Part shown: one piece after another, positions 45,001-55,419 of the stretch
Layout of the letters: every line of letters starts with the position of its first letter
Numbering within the stretch: the first letter of the stretch is position 1
Assembly (NCBI GenBank): GCA_963792895.1
Contig: CAWBYA010000003.1
Location: forward strand, 558,001 to 622,000
Source: UBA6912 sp963792895
GTDB lineage: Bacteria > Actinomycetota > Acidimicrobiia > Spongiisociales > UBA5794
Direction: 5' to 3'
Length of the DNA: 64,000 bases
Position numbers and translations under genes: made by a program
The notes under the pieces: model-generated
The model's input: only the letters and a program-made list of their open reading frames with translations
The model's database searches: none
What the model was told of the DNA's origin: nothing

Positions 45001-47524
45001 TTCTTCGGGCTCGGCAGCGACACGATCGGCAGCCTGACGGTGCACTGGCCCAACGGCGCAACGTCGCCCATCGGCCAGGTGTCGGCAGGCGCGGTGCTCC
45101 ACTTCGTCGAGCCAGCTACGACGGCAGGCGACGTGACGGGTCACGTCTTCGAGGATCTCGACGGCAATGGCGTCGAGGACGGCGCAGACAGCGGCTTGGC
45201 CGGTGTCAACGTGACGATCACCGACGCTCTCGGCGGTGTGCACGTGGAGACGACGGACGGTTCCGGCAACTTCATCGCCAGCGGAGTGGCCGAGGGCGAC
45301 GCCGACGTCGCTTTCGCTACGCCCGGCGGCTATGCGCTGTCTTCCGGCAGCGCAGCCCAGACGGTCGCGGTCGTGGACGGCGGTTCCGTGGCGACTGCGG
45401 ATGTGGGCTACGAGCCCATTCCGTCGCGGCGACCTTGCCGGTCACGTCTTCTCGGACGTCGATGGCAACGGTGCCGAGGACGGGACCGAGGTCGGGCTCT
45501 CCGGAGTCGCCGTGACCGTGACCGACTTCAACGGGTCGGTGTTCAACGCCACGACGGATGGAAGCGGTGACTACACGGTGACCGGTCTTGCGGTCGGCGA
45601 CGCCGACGTGGCGTACACGACCCCGGATGGCCACACACTGACGACGGGCAATGCAGCGCAGACGCTCACGATCAGCGACGGCGGCGTGACGAACGCCGCC
45701 GACGTCGGTTACCAGCCGCCGGCAGGCACACCGCCAGACATCACGTCGATAAACGAGTCGGACCAGGACATCGATCCAGGTGAGACCCGGTTCTACAAGG
45801 TGGGAGTCGCCAATGTGGATGCCGCGGCGACGTTCACCTTTTCGGGTGATGGGCTCACGGCGACGATCGCTCGTCTGAACGCGACCCAGGTCAGGCTGAG
45901 CGTGACGGCTACGGGTACGGCCTCGCCGGGTCCACGTGATCTGACCGTGGCCAATCCCGACGGCCTGTCCGATGTCTTCCCTGCGGCGATCACGGTGACG
46001 GGATCTGGGCCGGCGCCGACCGACGGCTCGTTCGCCGACGTGGCAGGGGCGGCCGGACTGGTGCTCAGCCATACCGTCGACAGTTCGTGCGGTCCGCCGA
46101 TCGGGATCGGCGCGGCGTGGGCAGACATCGACAACGACGGTGACCAGGACCTCTACACGACCGATCAGCTCGGTCCCAACCACCTGTACCGCAACGACGG
46201 TGACACCAACGCAGACGACATCCCGGACTTCACCGACATTGCGGTGACGCACGGTATGGATGCGGGGGGCACCAAGAGCTACGCGGCCGTGTTCGCCGAT
46301 ATCGACAACGATGGCGATCAGGACCTGTTCGTCAGCGACGATCTCGGCAACACCGTGTGGGAGAACCAGTTCGTCGAGACCGGCTCCCTCGGGTTCGTGA
46401 ATGTCTCGGCAACGGCAGGACTCACCGATTCGGGCAGGGTCGAGACGGCCACGTTCGGCGATATCGACAACGACGGCCACGTGGATCTCTACCTCGCCAA
46501 GCACATGACGTGCAGCGGCGACAACATCGATCACCTGTTCCACAACAACGGGGACGGGACGTTCACCGATTGGACCACGTACCTGTGCGACGGTGTCGGG
46601 GCGACGTGTGACGACGTGAGTGGGCTCGGGTTCGCCGCCGAGATGTTCGACTACGACAACGACGGCGATCTCGACCTCTACCTCGTCAATGACAACATCG
46701 CCGGCGCCAACCAGCCCAACAAGCTGTGGCGTAATGACGGTCCCGATGGGCTCGGAGGACTGAATCTCGTCGAGGTTGGCGCTGAGACGAACACCGACCT
46801 GTCGGTGAACGGGATGGGCCTTGGCGTCGGTGACTACAACAACGACGGGTGGCTCGACCTTGCGTTCTCGGACGTCGGCCCTGGGCATCTGCTGATGAAC
46901 AACGGCGATGGCACGTTCACCGACGTCAGCTCCAGCAGCGGGGTGACAACTGAAGCAGCCGGCGATACGGGCTGGGGCACCGTGTTCACGGACTTCAACA
47001 ACGACGGCTGGGAAGACCTCTTCTTCGCCGTTGGGTTCATCAACGGTGGTGACGGGCTCGACAACACTCTGCTGCAAAACGACACCGACGGCACGTTCAC
47101 CAACGTCTCGACGGCGACGGGTATGGACGACAACAAGCGAGGTCGCGGCCTCACGAAGGTCGATTTCGACGGCGACGGATGGGTGGATGTGTTCGTCACC
47201 AACATGGACAACGCCCCGATCCTGATGCGGAACACGAGCGGCGACGACGGCAACACCAACAGCTCGCTGACGGTGACCGTCGAGGGCACGGAGTCCAACG
47301 CAGACGGGCTCGGGACGACCCTGGTGCTGACGTCGACAGCCGGGACGCAACGGCAGCTCATCTCGAGCGGCCCGAGCCACGGCGGCGGCAGCCAGAAGGC
47401 GGCCTTCTTCGGGCTGGGATCTGCCGGCACCGGCACGCTCACCGTCGAATGGCCCAACGGGGTCGTCGAGGATGTCGGTACGGTCACGGCGGGCACGTTG
47501 CACCTCGTGGAACCCACGAGCTGA
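42019..47524 (+). CDS. Giant secreted surface protein: TIG-like, SdrD-B-like, FG-GAP and UnbV repeats (one-base frameshift)
   Basis: About 1834 residues after removing one base near 45426. ATG 42019 follows GGGGGG; residues 1-35 are a signal peptide ending in ASAEP. Then modules: TIG-like domain with IDPGETRFYKV; SdrD-B-like repeats with GHVFEDLDGNGVEDGAD (calcium-type); second TIG-like; third SdrD-B-like; FG-GAP/VCBS repeats with FADIDNDGDQDLF; an ASPIC/UnbV domain with HGGGSQKAAFFGLG; then the whole series again from about 45120. The break is at YEPIPS, where CCGTCGCGGCGAC should read CCGTC-GGCGAC to give GDLAGHVF. Without correction the first product would stop at 45570. Many DxDxDG loops predict calcium binding. 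It has no visible cell-wall sorting signal. Confidence 0.82.
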
Positions 47525-47538
47525 GCACTTGCAGCGGG

Positions 47539-47567
47539 ACGGGGAGGGGATCGGATCCCCTCCCCGT
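47539..47567. terminator. Terminator after the giant surface protein gene
   Basis: Perfect inverted repeat ACGGGGAGGGGATC/GATCCCCTCCCCGT starting 14 bases after the stop. TTGT follows. Confidence 0.85.
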
Positions 47568-47733
47568 TGTACGCCAACCTGGGTGCGGTCGTCGGTAGCA
47601 GGTGCGTCCGTGTCCAGCCGGAGGCGGTATGCCGAGAGGCGAGTATCGTCGCGAGGGGCGGCGGCTGATCGCCGGCGGACGGAGCACAACAGACCGCCTC
47701 GAGCGGTCGCTGAGTGCCGAAGGGGGTCGAGCA

Positions 47734-48621
47734 GTGGACAGTGTTCGAGGTGTGAGGGAGAGGCCCGGCCTCCGCAAGCGGTCCGTTCGATTGCTGCGAC
47801 GCAGCCCGGCCATCCAAGCTGCTTTGGTGGAGCTCAAGCGCACCCGGGTTGCGCAGCGCTCGCCACATCGCAACCTCTACCACTGCTGCACGCAGAAGAC
47901 GGCAAGCCAGTGGTTTCGCCGTCTGTTCACTTCGGCGATGTTCTTCGACTACACGGGCCTTCAGATGGTTCCCTACACGGGCCAAGAGGATGCTTTCGGA
48001 CTCGGCCTGCGGTACGCCACCATCACCGAGCCCTTCCCACGCCACACCGCGGTGGCTCATCTCTATGTCGACAGGGCAACGTACGACGCCATCCCGAAGG
48101 CGCCGAGCTACAAGACATTCTTCGTGCTGCGCGACCCCAGGGACATCGTTGTCTCGTGGTACTTCCACGCGCAGAGCCCGACCACAAAGCCGATCGGACC
48201 GATCCCCGAGATGCGCCTGCGGCTGGAGGGGATGGACGTCGACGGCGGCATGCGTTACGTCATCGACCAGGTCGGGGGTTGGGGCACGTTCGATGCTCAG
48301 GTTTCGTGGGTGTCGGCCGAGGACGATCCGCTCTCGGTGGTGATGCGGTACGAGGACCTCGTAGCCGACAATCAACGGTTCCTCAACGAGCTGTTCGGCC
48401 ATCTCGACATCGACATGCCGGCCAACGCCCTCGAGCAGATCGTTGATCGGTTTGCCTTCAAGCGCATGACCGGTGGTCGGGATCCCGGCGAGGTGGACCC
48501 AAACTCCCACTACCGGAAGGGTGTCGCCGGCGATTGGGAGAATCACTTCACTCCGTCGCTCGCCGAGTACTTCCGCGAGACGACCGGCGATGCGCCAACG
48601 GCGCTGGGCTACGCCTGGTGA
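47734..48621 (+). CDS. Sulfotransferase, cytosolic SULT-like type
   Basis: PAPS-dependent sulfotransferase of about 295 residues from GTG 47734 (AGGGGG upstream; an in-frame extension to 47602 is less likely). The 5'-PSB loop is CCTQKTASQWFRRLF near 49, the 3'-PB is VLRDPRDIVVSWYFH near 133, and YRKGVAGDWENHFTP near 262 matches the RKGxxGDWKNHFT signature. This motif set is of the SULT1-like class and differs from the enzyme at 38461. It stands just downstream of the giant surface protein. The acceptor is unknown. Confidence 0.9.
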   Translation: MDSVRGVRERPGLRKRSVRLLRRSPAIQAALVELKRTRVAQRSPHRNLYHCCTQKTASQWFRRLFTSAMFFDYTGLQMVPYTGQEDAFGLGLRYATITEPFPRHTAVAHLYVDRATYDAIPKAPSYKTFFVLRDPRDIVVSWYFHAQSPTTKPIGPIPEMRLRLEGMDVDGGMRYVIDQVGGWGTFDAQVSWVSAEDDPLSVVMRYEDLVADNQRFLNELFGHLDIDMPANALEQIVDRFAFKRMTGGRDPGEVDPNSHYRKGVAGDWENHFTPSLAEYFRETTGDAPTALGYAW

Positions 48622-48648
48622 GTCTGCGAATCTCGTAACCTCGGAGCG

Positions 48649-49110
48649 ATGCTCCACGTCGTCCTCCACGAACCCGAGATCGCTCCCAACACGGGCAACC
48701 TGATGCGCCTGACCGTCAACACGGGCTGCCGCCTCCATCTCATCCACCCGTTGGGCTTCGATATCGACGACGCCAAGCTGCGGCGAGCAGGCCTCGACTA
48801 CAGGGATTACGCAGACGTGACGCACCACGACTCGTTCGCCGGCTTTCTGTCTGCCCTACGGCCCGAGCGGGTCTATGCGTTCACCCAACACGGCGACGTG
48901 CGGTACACCGACGTGGCCTACCGCAACGGCGATGTTCTCGTGTTCGGCAAGGAGTCCATCGGGCTGCCGGCTGCGGTGCTCGAGCACCCGGTCGTGACGG
49001 CTCGGCTCAAGATCCCGATCGCCCGAGGGGGACGCAGTCTCAATCTTGCAAATGCAGCTGCGATAGGCGTATACGAGGCGTGGCGCCAGCTCGGGTTCTC
49101 AGAGACGTGA
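48649..49110 (+). CDS. trmL: tRNA (cytidine(34)-2'-O)-methyltransferase
   Basis: SPOUT methyltransferase of 153 residues, normal for TrmL, which methylates the wobble base of tRNA-Leu. It begins MLHVVLHEPEIAPNTGNLMR with the conserved Asn and Arg, has FGKESIGLP near 104 and ends with the knot IPIARGGRSLNLANAAAIGV. In related proteins the knot reads PMxGxxRSLNVS, so this is a slightly diverged but complete copy. Confidence 0.92.
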   Translation: MLHVVLHEPEIAPNTGNLMRLTVNTGCRLHLIHPLGFDIDDAKLRRAGLDYRDYADVTHHDSFAGFLSALRPERVYAFTQHGDVRYTDVAYRNGDVLVFGKESIGLPAAVLEHPVVTARLKIPIARGGRSLNLANAAAIGVYEAWRQLGFSET

Positions 49111-49135
49111 TGGTGGGTGCACTAGCGTGCCGGCC

Positions 49136-49540
49136 ATGACGTTCACGACCCGGCTCAAGGTGCGGTTCTACGAGCTCGACCCGTACAACCACGTGAATCA
49201 CTCGGCGTACGTGCAGTACTTCGAGTCGGCCAGGATCGAGCTGCTGCAGGCAGCGGGCATCGACCTCGCGGCGTTGAAGGAGCTCGGCTACCACCTCGTC
49301 GTCACCGACCTCCGGATCTCGTATCGGCAATCGGCCGGGCCAAACGAGGAGTTGTGCATCGAGACCGAGATCGTCGAGCTACGGCGGGCATCGTCACGAT
49401 GGCGGCAACGCATGTACCGAGGTGACACGTTGCTTGCAGAGCAAGAGATCTCATCGGCCACGACGACCGTCGAAGGGCGACCCGTCCGCTTCCCGGCGGA
49501 GCTTGCCGCAGCCTTGACTCCCTACCTCGCCACGGGCTAG
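49136..49540 (+). CDS. Hotdog-fold acyl-CoA thioesterase
   Basis: Protein of 134 residues of the 4HBT/YbgC class. The catalytic motif is FYELDPYNHVNHSAYVQYFE near residues 10-29, with the Asp replaced in context as ELDPYNHVNH. It hydrolyses acyl-CoA thioesters; the substrate range cannot be read. ATG 49136 is chosen over GTG 49127. Confidence 0.88.
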   Translation: MTFTTRLKVRFYELDPYNHVNHSAYVQYFESARIELLQAAGIDLAALKELGYHLVVTDLRISYRQSAGPNEELCIETEIVELRRASSRWRQRMYRGDTLLAEQEISSATTTVEGRPVRFPAELAAALTPYLATG

Positions 49541-49753
49541 CCAACGGTCGATGGCGCGGCACCGGCTTGATCTCCCGTTGGAGGGCGATGGAGCCGGTTG
49601 GGCGTGGTCAGCGTCCCTCACCTCGGTGTCGAGGGGATAGAGCACGAGTGACGTGGAAGGGAACCCCTCGAGATCGCGAAATCGAACCTCTGCTGTTGCC
49701 TGTTGCGGCACATCTCGTGGAACGTGAGTGCCCAAAGACCTAACGTGGCGGCC

Positions 49754-51472
49754 GTGACCGCAAACCTGACCTCGCACACCGATATCGACCTCGCCATCGA
49801 CGCCCTGGGGGCTCATGCTGATGAGTGGGCGCAGCTCCCCATTCCCACTCGGCTCTCGCTGCTGCGCGATCTGGAAGAGCGAACCGCGCGAGTCGCAGAG
49901 GATTGGGTGCGAGCTGCTGTCGCCGCCAAAGGTCTCCCCGCCGACTCACCGCTCGCCGGCGAGGAGTGGCTGTCCGGCCCGTATGCCGTGATTGCCTGGG
50001 CCGATGCCCACCATCGCGCTCTCGACCGCATCTGGCGTGGCGAAACCTCGTACGAGCCGGGCTGGGTGCGAACGGGTCTCGACGGGCGTACCGTCGTTGA
50101 CGTCTTGCCGGCCGATTGGCGCGACAGGCTGCTTCTCAGCGGGTACGGAGCCGAGGTCTGGATGCAGGCGGACGTGACGCCGGCGAACCTGGCAGACCAC
50201 ACGGCGTCTCTCTACCGCGGTCCCGCTCCTGAGGGACGGGTGTGTGCAGTGCTTGGAGCCGGGAACATCGCATCGATCCCGCCGCTCGATGTGCTCTACA
50301 AGCTCTACGCGGAGGGCCAGGTCGTGGTTCTGAAGATGAATCCCGTGAACGATTATCTCGGCCCGATCTTCGAGGACGTCTTCGCGAAGTTCGTGGAGCG
50401 TGGCTATGTGCGATTCGCATATGGCGATGGTGGCGTTGGGGCATACCTCACCACCCACCCGAAGATCGACACGATCCACATCACGGGGAGCGAGCGTACC
50501 CATGACCTCATCGTCTTCGGTGGGGGAGAGGACGGCAAGGCCCACCGGGAGCGCAACGATCCGATTCTCGACAAACCGATCACGAGCGAGCTCGGTGGCG
50601 TGAGCCCGGCGATCGTCGTGCCGGGGCCGTGGACCGAGGCCGATCTGCGATTCCAGGCGGAGAACTTCGTCACCCAGAAGCTCCACAACGGTGGGTTCAA
50701 CTGCATTGCCTCGCAAGTGCTCGTTGTTCCCGACGGCTGGGAGCACACACAGCGGTTCCTCGACATGGTGGAAGAGACGATTGGCGCAGCACCGCTCCGG
50801 CCTCCCTATTACCCGGGCGCAGCAGAGCGGCACCGCAGCGCCGTCGAGCGCCACGAGCACACCGTGCACTTCGATGCAGGGAGCCTGCGGGCGCACCTCC
50901 GCAACGTCGCACCAGACAGCCGCAGCTTCGTGTTCACCGAGGAGTTCTTCTCGTCGGTCTTCGGGACGACGCACCTGCCGTACGGCGGTGACGCGGGCCG
51001 CTATCTGGATGCCGCCGTCGCGTTCGCCAACGACACACTCCACGGCACGCTCGGAGCAACCGTGATGATCCACCCGGCGACGATCGACGATCTCGACGAT
51101 CGGTTCGAGCGAGCCTTGGCCGACATGCGTTACGGCTGCATCGGCATCAACGTGTGGAGTGCCCTCGGGTTCCTGTCGCCGCGGGCCACGTGGGGAGGGT
51201 TTCCGGGCGCCCCCCTCAATGCGATCGAGAGCGGCCGAGGCGTCGTGCACAACGCATTGCTCTTCGACAAGCCCGAGAAGACGGTTGTGCGCGGTCCCTT
51301 CCGTCCGTTCCACCGCGCATGGAGAGGTCGCGAGTTTCACCTTGCGCCGAAACCTCCGTGGTTCGTCACCAACAAGACCGCGGCGCAGACGGCGCGCCTC
51401 CTCACGACGTTTGCCGCCGAGGGCAAGCTCCGGACCGTGCCTGTTCTTTTCGCCTCGGCTCTGCGCGGCTGA
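49754..51472 (+). CDS. Aldehyde dehydrogenase family protein
   Basis: NAD(P)-dependent aldehyde dehydrogenase of about 572 residues, longer than the usual 480-500. The cofactor region has VLGAGNIASIPPLDVLYKL near 168 and LKMNP near 192, the general-base Glu lies in TSELGGVSP near 278 and the nucleophile Cys in GGFNCIASQ near 316. The C-terminal part has VWSALGFLSP and APLNAIESGRG. The start is GTG 49754 or nearby GTGs; no strong ribosome-binding site decides. It is preceded by a non-coding stretch and ends before a bidirectional terminator. Confidence 0.9.
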   Translation: MTANLTSHTDIDLAIDALGAHADEWAQLPIPTRLSLLRDLEERTARVAEDWVRAAVAAKGLPADSPLAGEEWLSGPYAVIAWADAHHRALDRIWRGETSYEPGWVRTGLDGRTVVDVLPADWRDRLLLSGYGAEVWMQADVTPANLADHTASLYRGPAPEGRVCAVLGAGNIASIPPLDVLYKLYAEGQVVVLKMNPVNDYLGPIFEDVFAKFVERGYVRFAYGDGGVGAYLTTHPKIDTIHITGSERTHDLIVFGGGEDGKAHRERNDPILDKPITSELGGVSPAIVVPGPWTEADLRFQAENFVTQKLHNGGFNCIASQVLVVPDGWEHTQRFLDMVEETIGAAPLRPPYYPGAAERHRSAVERHEHTVHFDAGSLRAHLRNVAPDSRSFVFTEEFFSSVFGTTHLPYGGDAGRYLDAAVAFANDTLHGTLGATVMIHPATIDDLDDRFERALADMRYGCIGINVWSALGFLSPRATWGGFPGAPLNAIESGRGVVHNALLFDKPEKTVVRGPFRPFHRAWRGREFHLAPKPPWFVTNKTAAQTARLLTTFAAEGKLRTVPVLFASALRG

Positions 51473-51499
51473 GCGGGCGTGAAACAGCCCAGACGCGCA

Positions 51500-51523
51500 G
51501 CGACCCCCCACAGGGGGGGTCGC
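51500..51523. terminator. Bidirectional terminator
   Basis: Hairpin GCGACCCCCC/GGGGGGTCGC between the converging aldehyde dehydrogenase gene and the small-gene operon. Confidence 0.85.
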
Positions 51524-51547
51524 AGCCGGTAGGGAGTGAGGCCGGGC

Positions 51548-51694
51548 CTAGAGCAGCCAGTTTCGCGCGCCGGATATCAAGCGGCTCCGCAGTGCCTTCT
51601 CGTCGCCTCGGCGTGCCTGCCATTCGAGGTTCAGCACGTGGTTCCAGCGGTTGACGATGCTGGCGGCGAGGTCGATGTCTGTGATGGTGTTCAT
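51548..51694 (-). CDS. Small protein of 48 residues, second of two related genes
   Basis: Begins MNTITDIDLAASIVNRWNHV and ends LRSRLISGARNWLL. The preceding gene's product begins MNGLHTIDLAVALSAARREE with a similar LRTAAGAWL end, so the two are diverged paralogues. Both would be amphipathic helices. It is the last gene of the ArsR operon, about 85 bases after its neighbour. I do not recognise a function. Confidence 0.6.
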   Translation of the reverse strand: MNTITDIDLAASIVNRWNHVLNLEWQARRGDEKALRSRLISGARNWLL

Positions 51695-51779
51695 GGTGTC
51701 TCCGATGGATGGGGGAGGGGAGGAGCGGGTCAACGCCCGGGAGGCAACCAGCGGGCGGTCACCCGCCCCTCGCTCTCTT

Positions 51780-51989
51780 TCAGGAGCCGGCAGCCCTGAC
51801 GGATGACGAGTGCACGTCGCCTGGGCGCCCGATCAGGCGTGTCCCGACCTGAACGAGCCATGCTCCTGCTGCCGTGCGGAGCCGGCCGGGTGGGGGTGGG
51901 CTCGATCGCGTTCGCATCACGGTTGTCAGCTCTTCGCGCCTGGCAGCGCTCAGAGCAACAGCAAGGTCGATCGTGTGAAGTCCGTTCAT
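51780..51989 (-). CDS. Small protein of 69 residues overlapping the ArsR gene
   Basis: Begins MNGLHTIDLAVALSAARREE; its ATG overlaps the regulator stop (ATGA with TGACATGA), so translation is coupled. It has a Pro-rich turn (SSPPPPGR) in the middle and a hydrophobic helix AAGAWLVQVGTRLI. Paralogue of the next gene downstream. Function unknown; the operon position suggests it works with the regulator or its regulon. Confidence 0.6.
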   Translation of the reverse strand: MNGLHTIDLAVALSAARREELTTVMRTRSSPPPPGRLRTAAGAWLVQVGTRLIGRPGDVHSSSVRAAGS

Positions 51990-53092
51990 GTCATGTCCTT
52001 TCGAGGGGCGGGGAACGGCGGGTTGTCGGCCGTTCCCAGATATGCGGCGAGCAGGTTCCCAGCTTCGGGTACGGCACCTTGCCGCAGTTCGAATCGCTTG
52101 TCGTCGTCGCCGACGATGACTCGCACCAGCCCCGCCTGTCGAAGGGCGCGGAGGTGGTGGTGGGTCGTTGACTTGGCGAGCTCGATCTTGTCGGCCAGCT
52201 CGCCAAGCGACCGCGCCTCGGTGCCGAGCAGGTAGAGGATGCGAAGGCGGCGCTCGTCGGCAAGCGCCTTGTAGACCTCGACGAGCCGGCTGGGAGGTGT
52301 TGCCGGGTCGGTGTCCAGGTGCTCGTCCGACACGGGGTAGGAGAAGATCCTCAAGTTGTCGTGTTCGGAGATCACGACCCACGGCCGGATCACGATGGAG
52401 GGGATCAGCACGATTCCCTCGAGCCCAGGGCGACTCTCGAACGTCACGCCGTTCGTCACCTTCTCGACCAATTCAGCGGGCTCCATCGCAGCAGCGAGCG
52501 CCCTCGTGTTCGCCGCGTCGCGGTCGAGCACCGGCATCAACTCGTCGAGGCGAAGGTCGACCTCCGTGTCGACTCGGCGCATCAAGTCGACCAGTCGGCT
52601 GCGGGTTTCGTCGGGCCCGAGCTCGAGGAAGCGCCGAAGGTCGACGTCACCGTTGGCGAGCAGGCGGTCCACGGTGGGCGCATCGCCGCCGGCCGCCTTG
52701 TCGATGTCGTCTGGCGAGAAGCCACGTGACGGCGTGATACCCGAGTTGCGCAACATCTGGCGCCGCAACGCAACGGCATCATGTTCGGCGAGATGGTCGA
52801 TGAAACCGTCGATGGTGTGCGGGTGAGGAGCAGAGCGAGCGATGCCGAGCAACGTCAGCCACAATCCACCACAACCCGAGAGGTCGCTGAGCGCCTGCTT
52901 CACATCTGCGCTTGCATCGCGGTCGATGCGTTCGATGAACGTCGAATCCGCTGCCTCGGCGTCTGGAGCCTCATGCGTCGCCTGATAGGAGAAGAGCCCG
53001 AGAAGGAACTCGTACACCGGCGAAGCCTCGACCCAGACGGGCAGATGACGGGCCGGGGCTGTGAAGTCTCTGACGTGTGTTTCGGGGTTCAT
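51986..53092 (-). CDS. ArsR-type winged-helix regulator with a long N-terminal domain
   Basis: Protein of 368 residues starting MNPETHVRDFTAPARHLPVW. The N-terminal 250 residues form a helical domain of the DUF5937-like kind seen in some actinobacterial ArsR proteins, and the C-terminal part is an ArsR winged helix: YKALADERRLRILYLLGTEA, then LADKIELAKSTTHHHLRALR as the recognition segment and LVRVIVGDDDKRFELR as the wing. No metal-binding Cys pair is visible, so it is not a classical metal sensor. It is the first gene of an overlapping operon with two tiny proteins. Confidence 0.82.
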   Translation of the reverse strand: MNPETHVRDFTAPARHLPVWVEASPVYEFLLGLFSYQATHEAPDAEAADSTFIERIDRDASADVKQALSDLSGCGGLWLTLLGIARSAPHPHTIDGFIDHLAEHDAVALRRQMLRNSGITPSRGFSPDDIDKAAGGDAPTVDRLLANGDVDLRRFLELGPDETRSRLVDLMRRVDTEVDLRLDELMPVLDRDAANTRALAAAMEPAELVEKVTNGVTFESRPGLEGIVLIPSIVIRPWVVISEHDNLRIFSYPVSDEHLDTDPATPPSRLVEVYKALADERRLRILYLLGTEARSLGELADKIELAKSTTHHHLRALRQAGLVRVIVGDDDKRFELRQGAVPEAGNLLAAYLGTADNPPFPAPRKDMT

Positions 53093-53185
53093 TCGATGAA
53101 TCCTATGGCGTTCGATATAGATCGAATGTATCACGAGAACCGAAATCCGTCAATGGTGACCGAACAACGTCGAAGGCCCGATGCG

Positions 53186-53220
53186 CGAGTGGAGCCCGGG
53201 TCGATACCCGGGCCCACTCG
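53186..53220. terminator. Terminator after the 5'-nucleotidase gene
   Basis: Hairpin CGAGTGG..CCCGGGT / ACCCGGG.CCACTCG with a CGAT loop, 15 bases past the nucleotidase stop on the minus strand. Confidence 0.8.
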
Positions 53221-53235
53221 TTCAGACAATGTCGG

Positions 53236-55032
<1,797 letters not shown>

Positions 55033-55219
55033 GCGATACCCTCCATCTCTCCGTGTGAGGTCTCGATGAGTCGTCGAGTTGGACCCCCGTTCGGAATCGA
55101 CGGTATCGCGCCCTCACCGGAGGGGCAGGGGCGGAAGTCCCGTTGTCCCGACGTAGCGACGCGCGGTCGCGCTCGGCGCCGGACCTCGAAACGCACCGAG
55201 GCCGTAGACTCGCACCTTC

Positions 55220-55293
55220 GGGCCCGTAGCTCAGTTGGTCAGAGCAGGGGACTCATAATCCCTTGGTCGCAGGTTCGAGTCCTGCCGGGCCCA
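55220..55293 (+). tRNA. tRNA-Met (CAT)
   Basis: 74 bases: acceptor GGGCCCG/CGGGCCC, D-arm TAGCTCAGTTGGTCAGAGC, anticodon CAT at 55254-55256 in loop CTCATAA, T-arm GCAGGTTCGAGTCCTGC, discriminator A. It lacks initiator features. It could be elongator tRNA-Met or a CAT tRNA-Ile modified to lysidine; the sequence alone does not decide. Confidence 0.93.
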
Positions 55294-55419
55294 CGAGGAG
55301 AATCGTTGTCGCAGAGAGGTTCCTGCTCAGTCGGGAACGGCGCGAGTGGGTCCTACGGCCATCTTGTCCGTCTGTTGTCCGTCTGGAGCGGCGTATCGAC
55401 GCCAAGCTGGAGCAGGTTC

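Noticed and set aside
45317..47689. 790-codon open frame on the minus strand opposite the giant surface protein
   Set aside because: Low-complexity Arg/Val/His-rich translation mirroring the repeat gene; no ribosome-binding site or domain. It is a high-GC shadow.
46834..48828. 664-codon minus-strand frame across the surface protein and second sulfotransferase
   Set aside because: Covers two well-supported genes and has no recognisable features.
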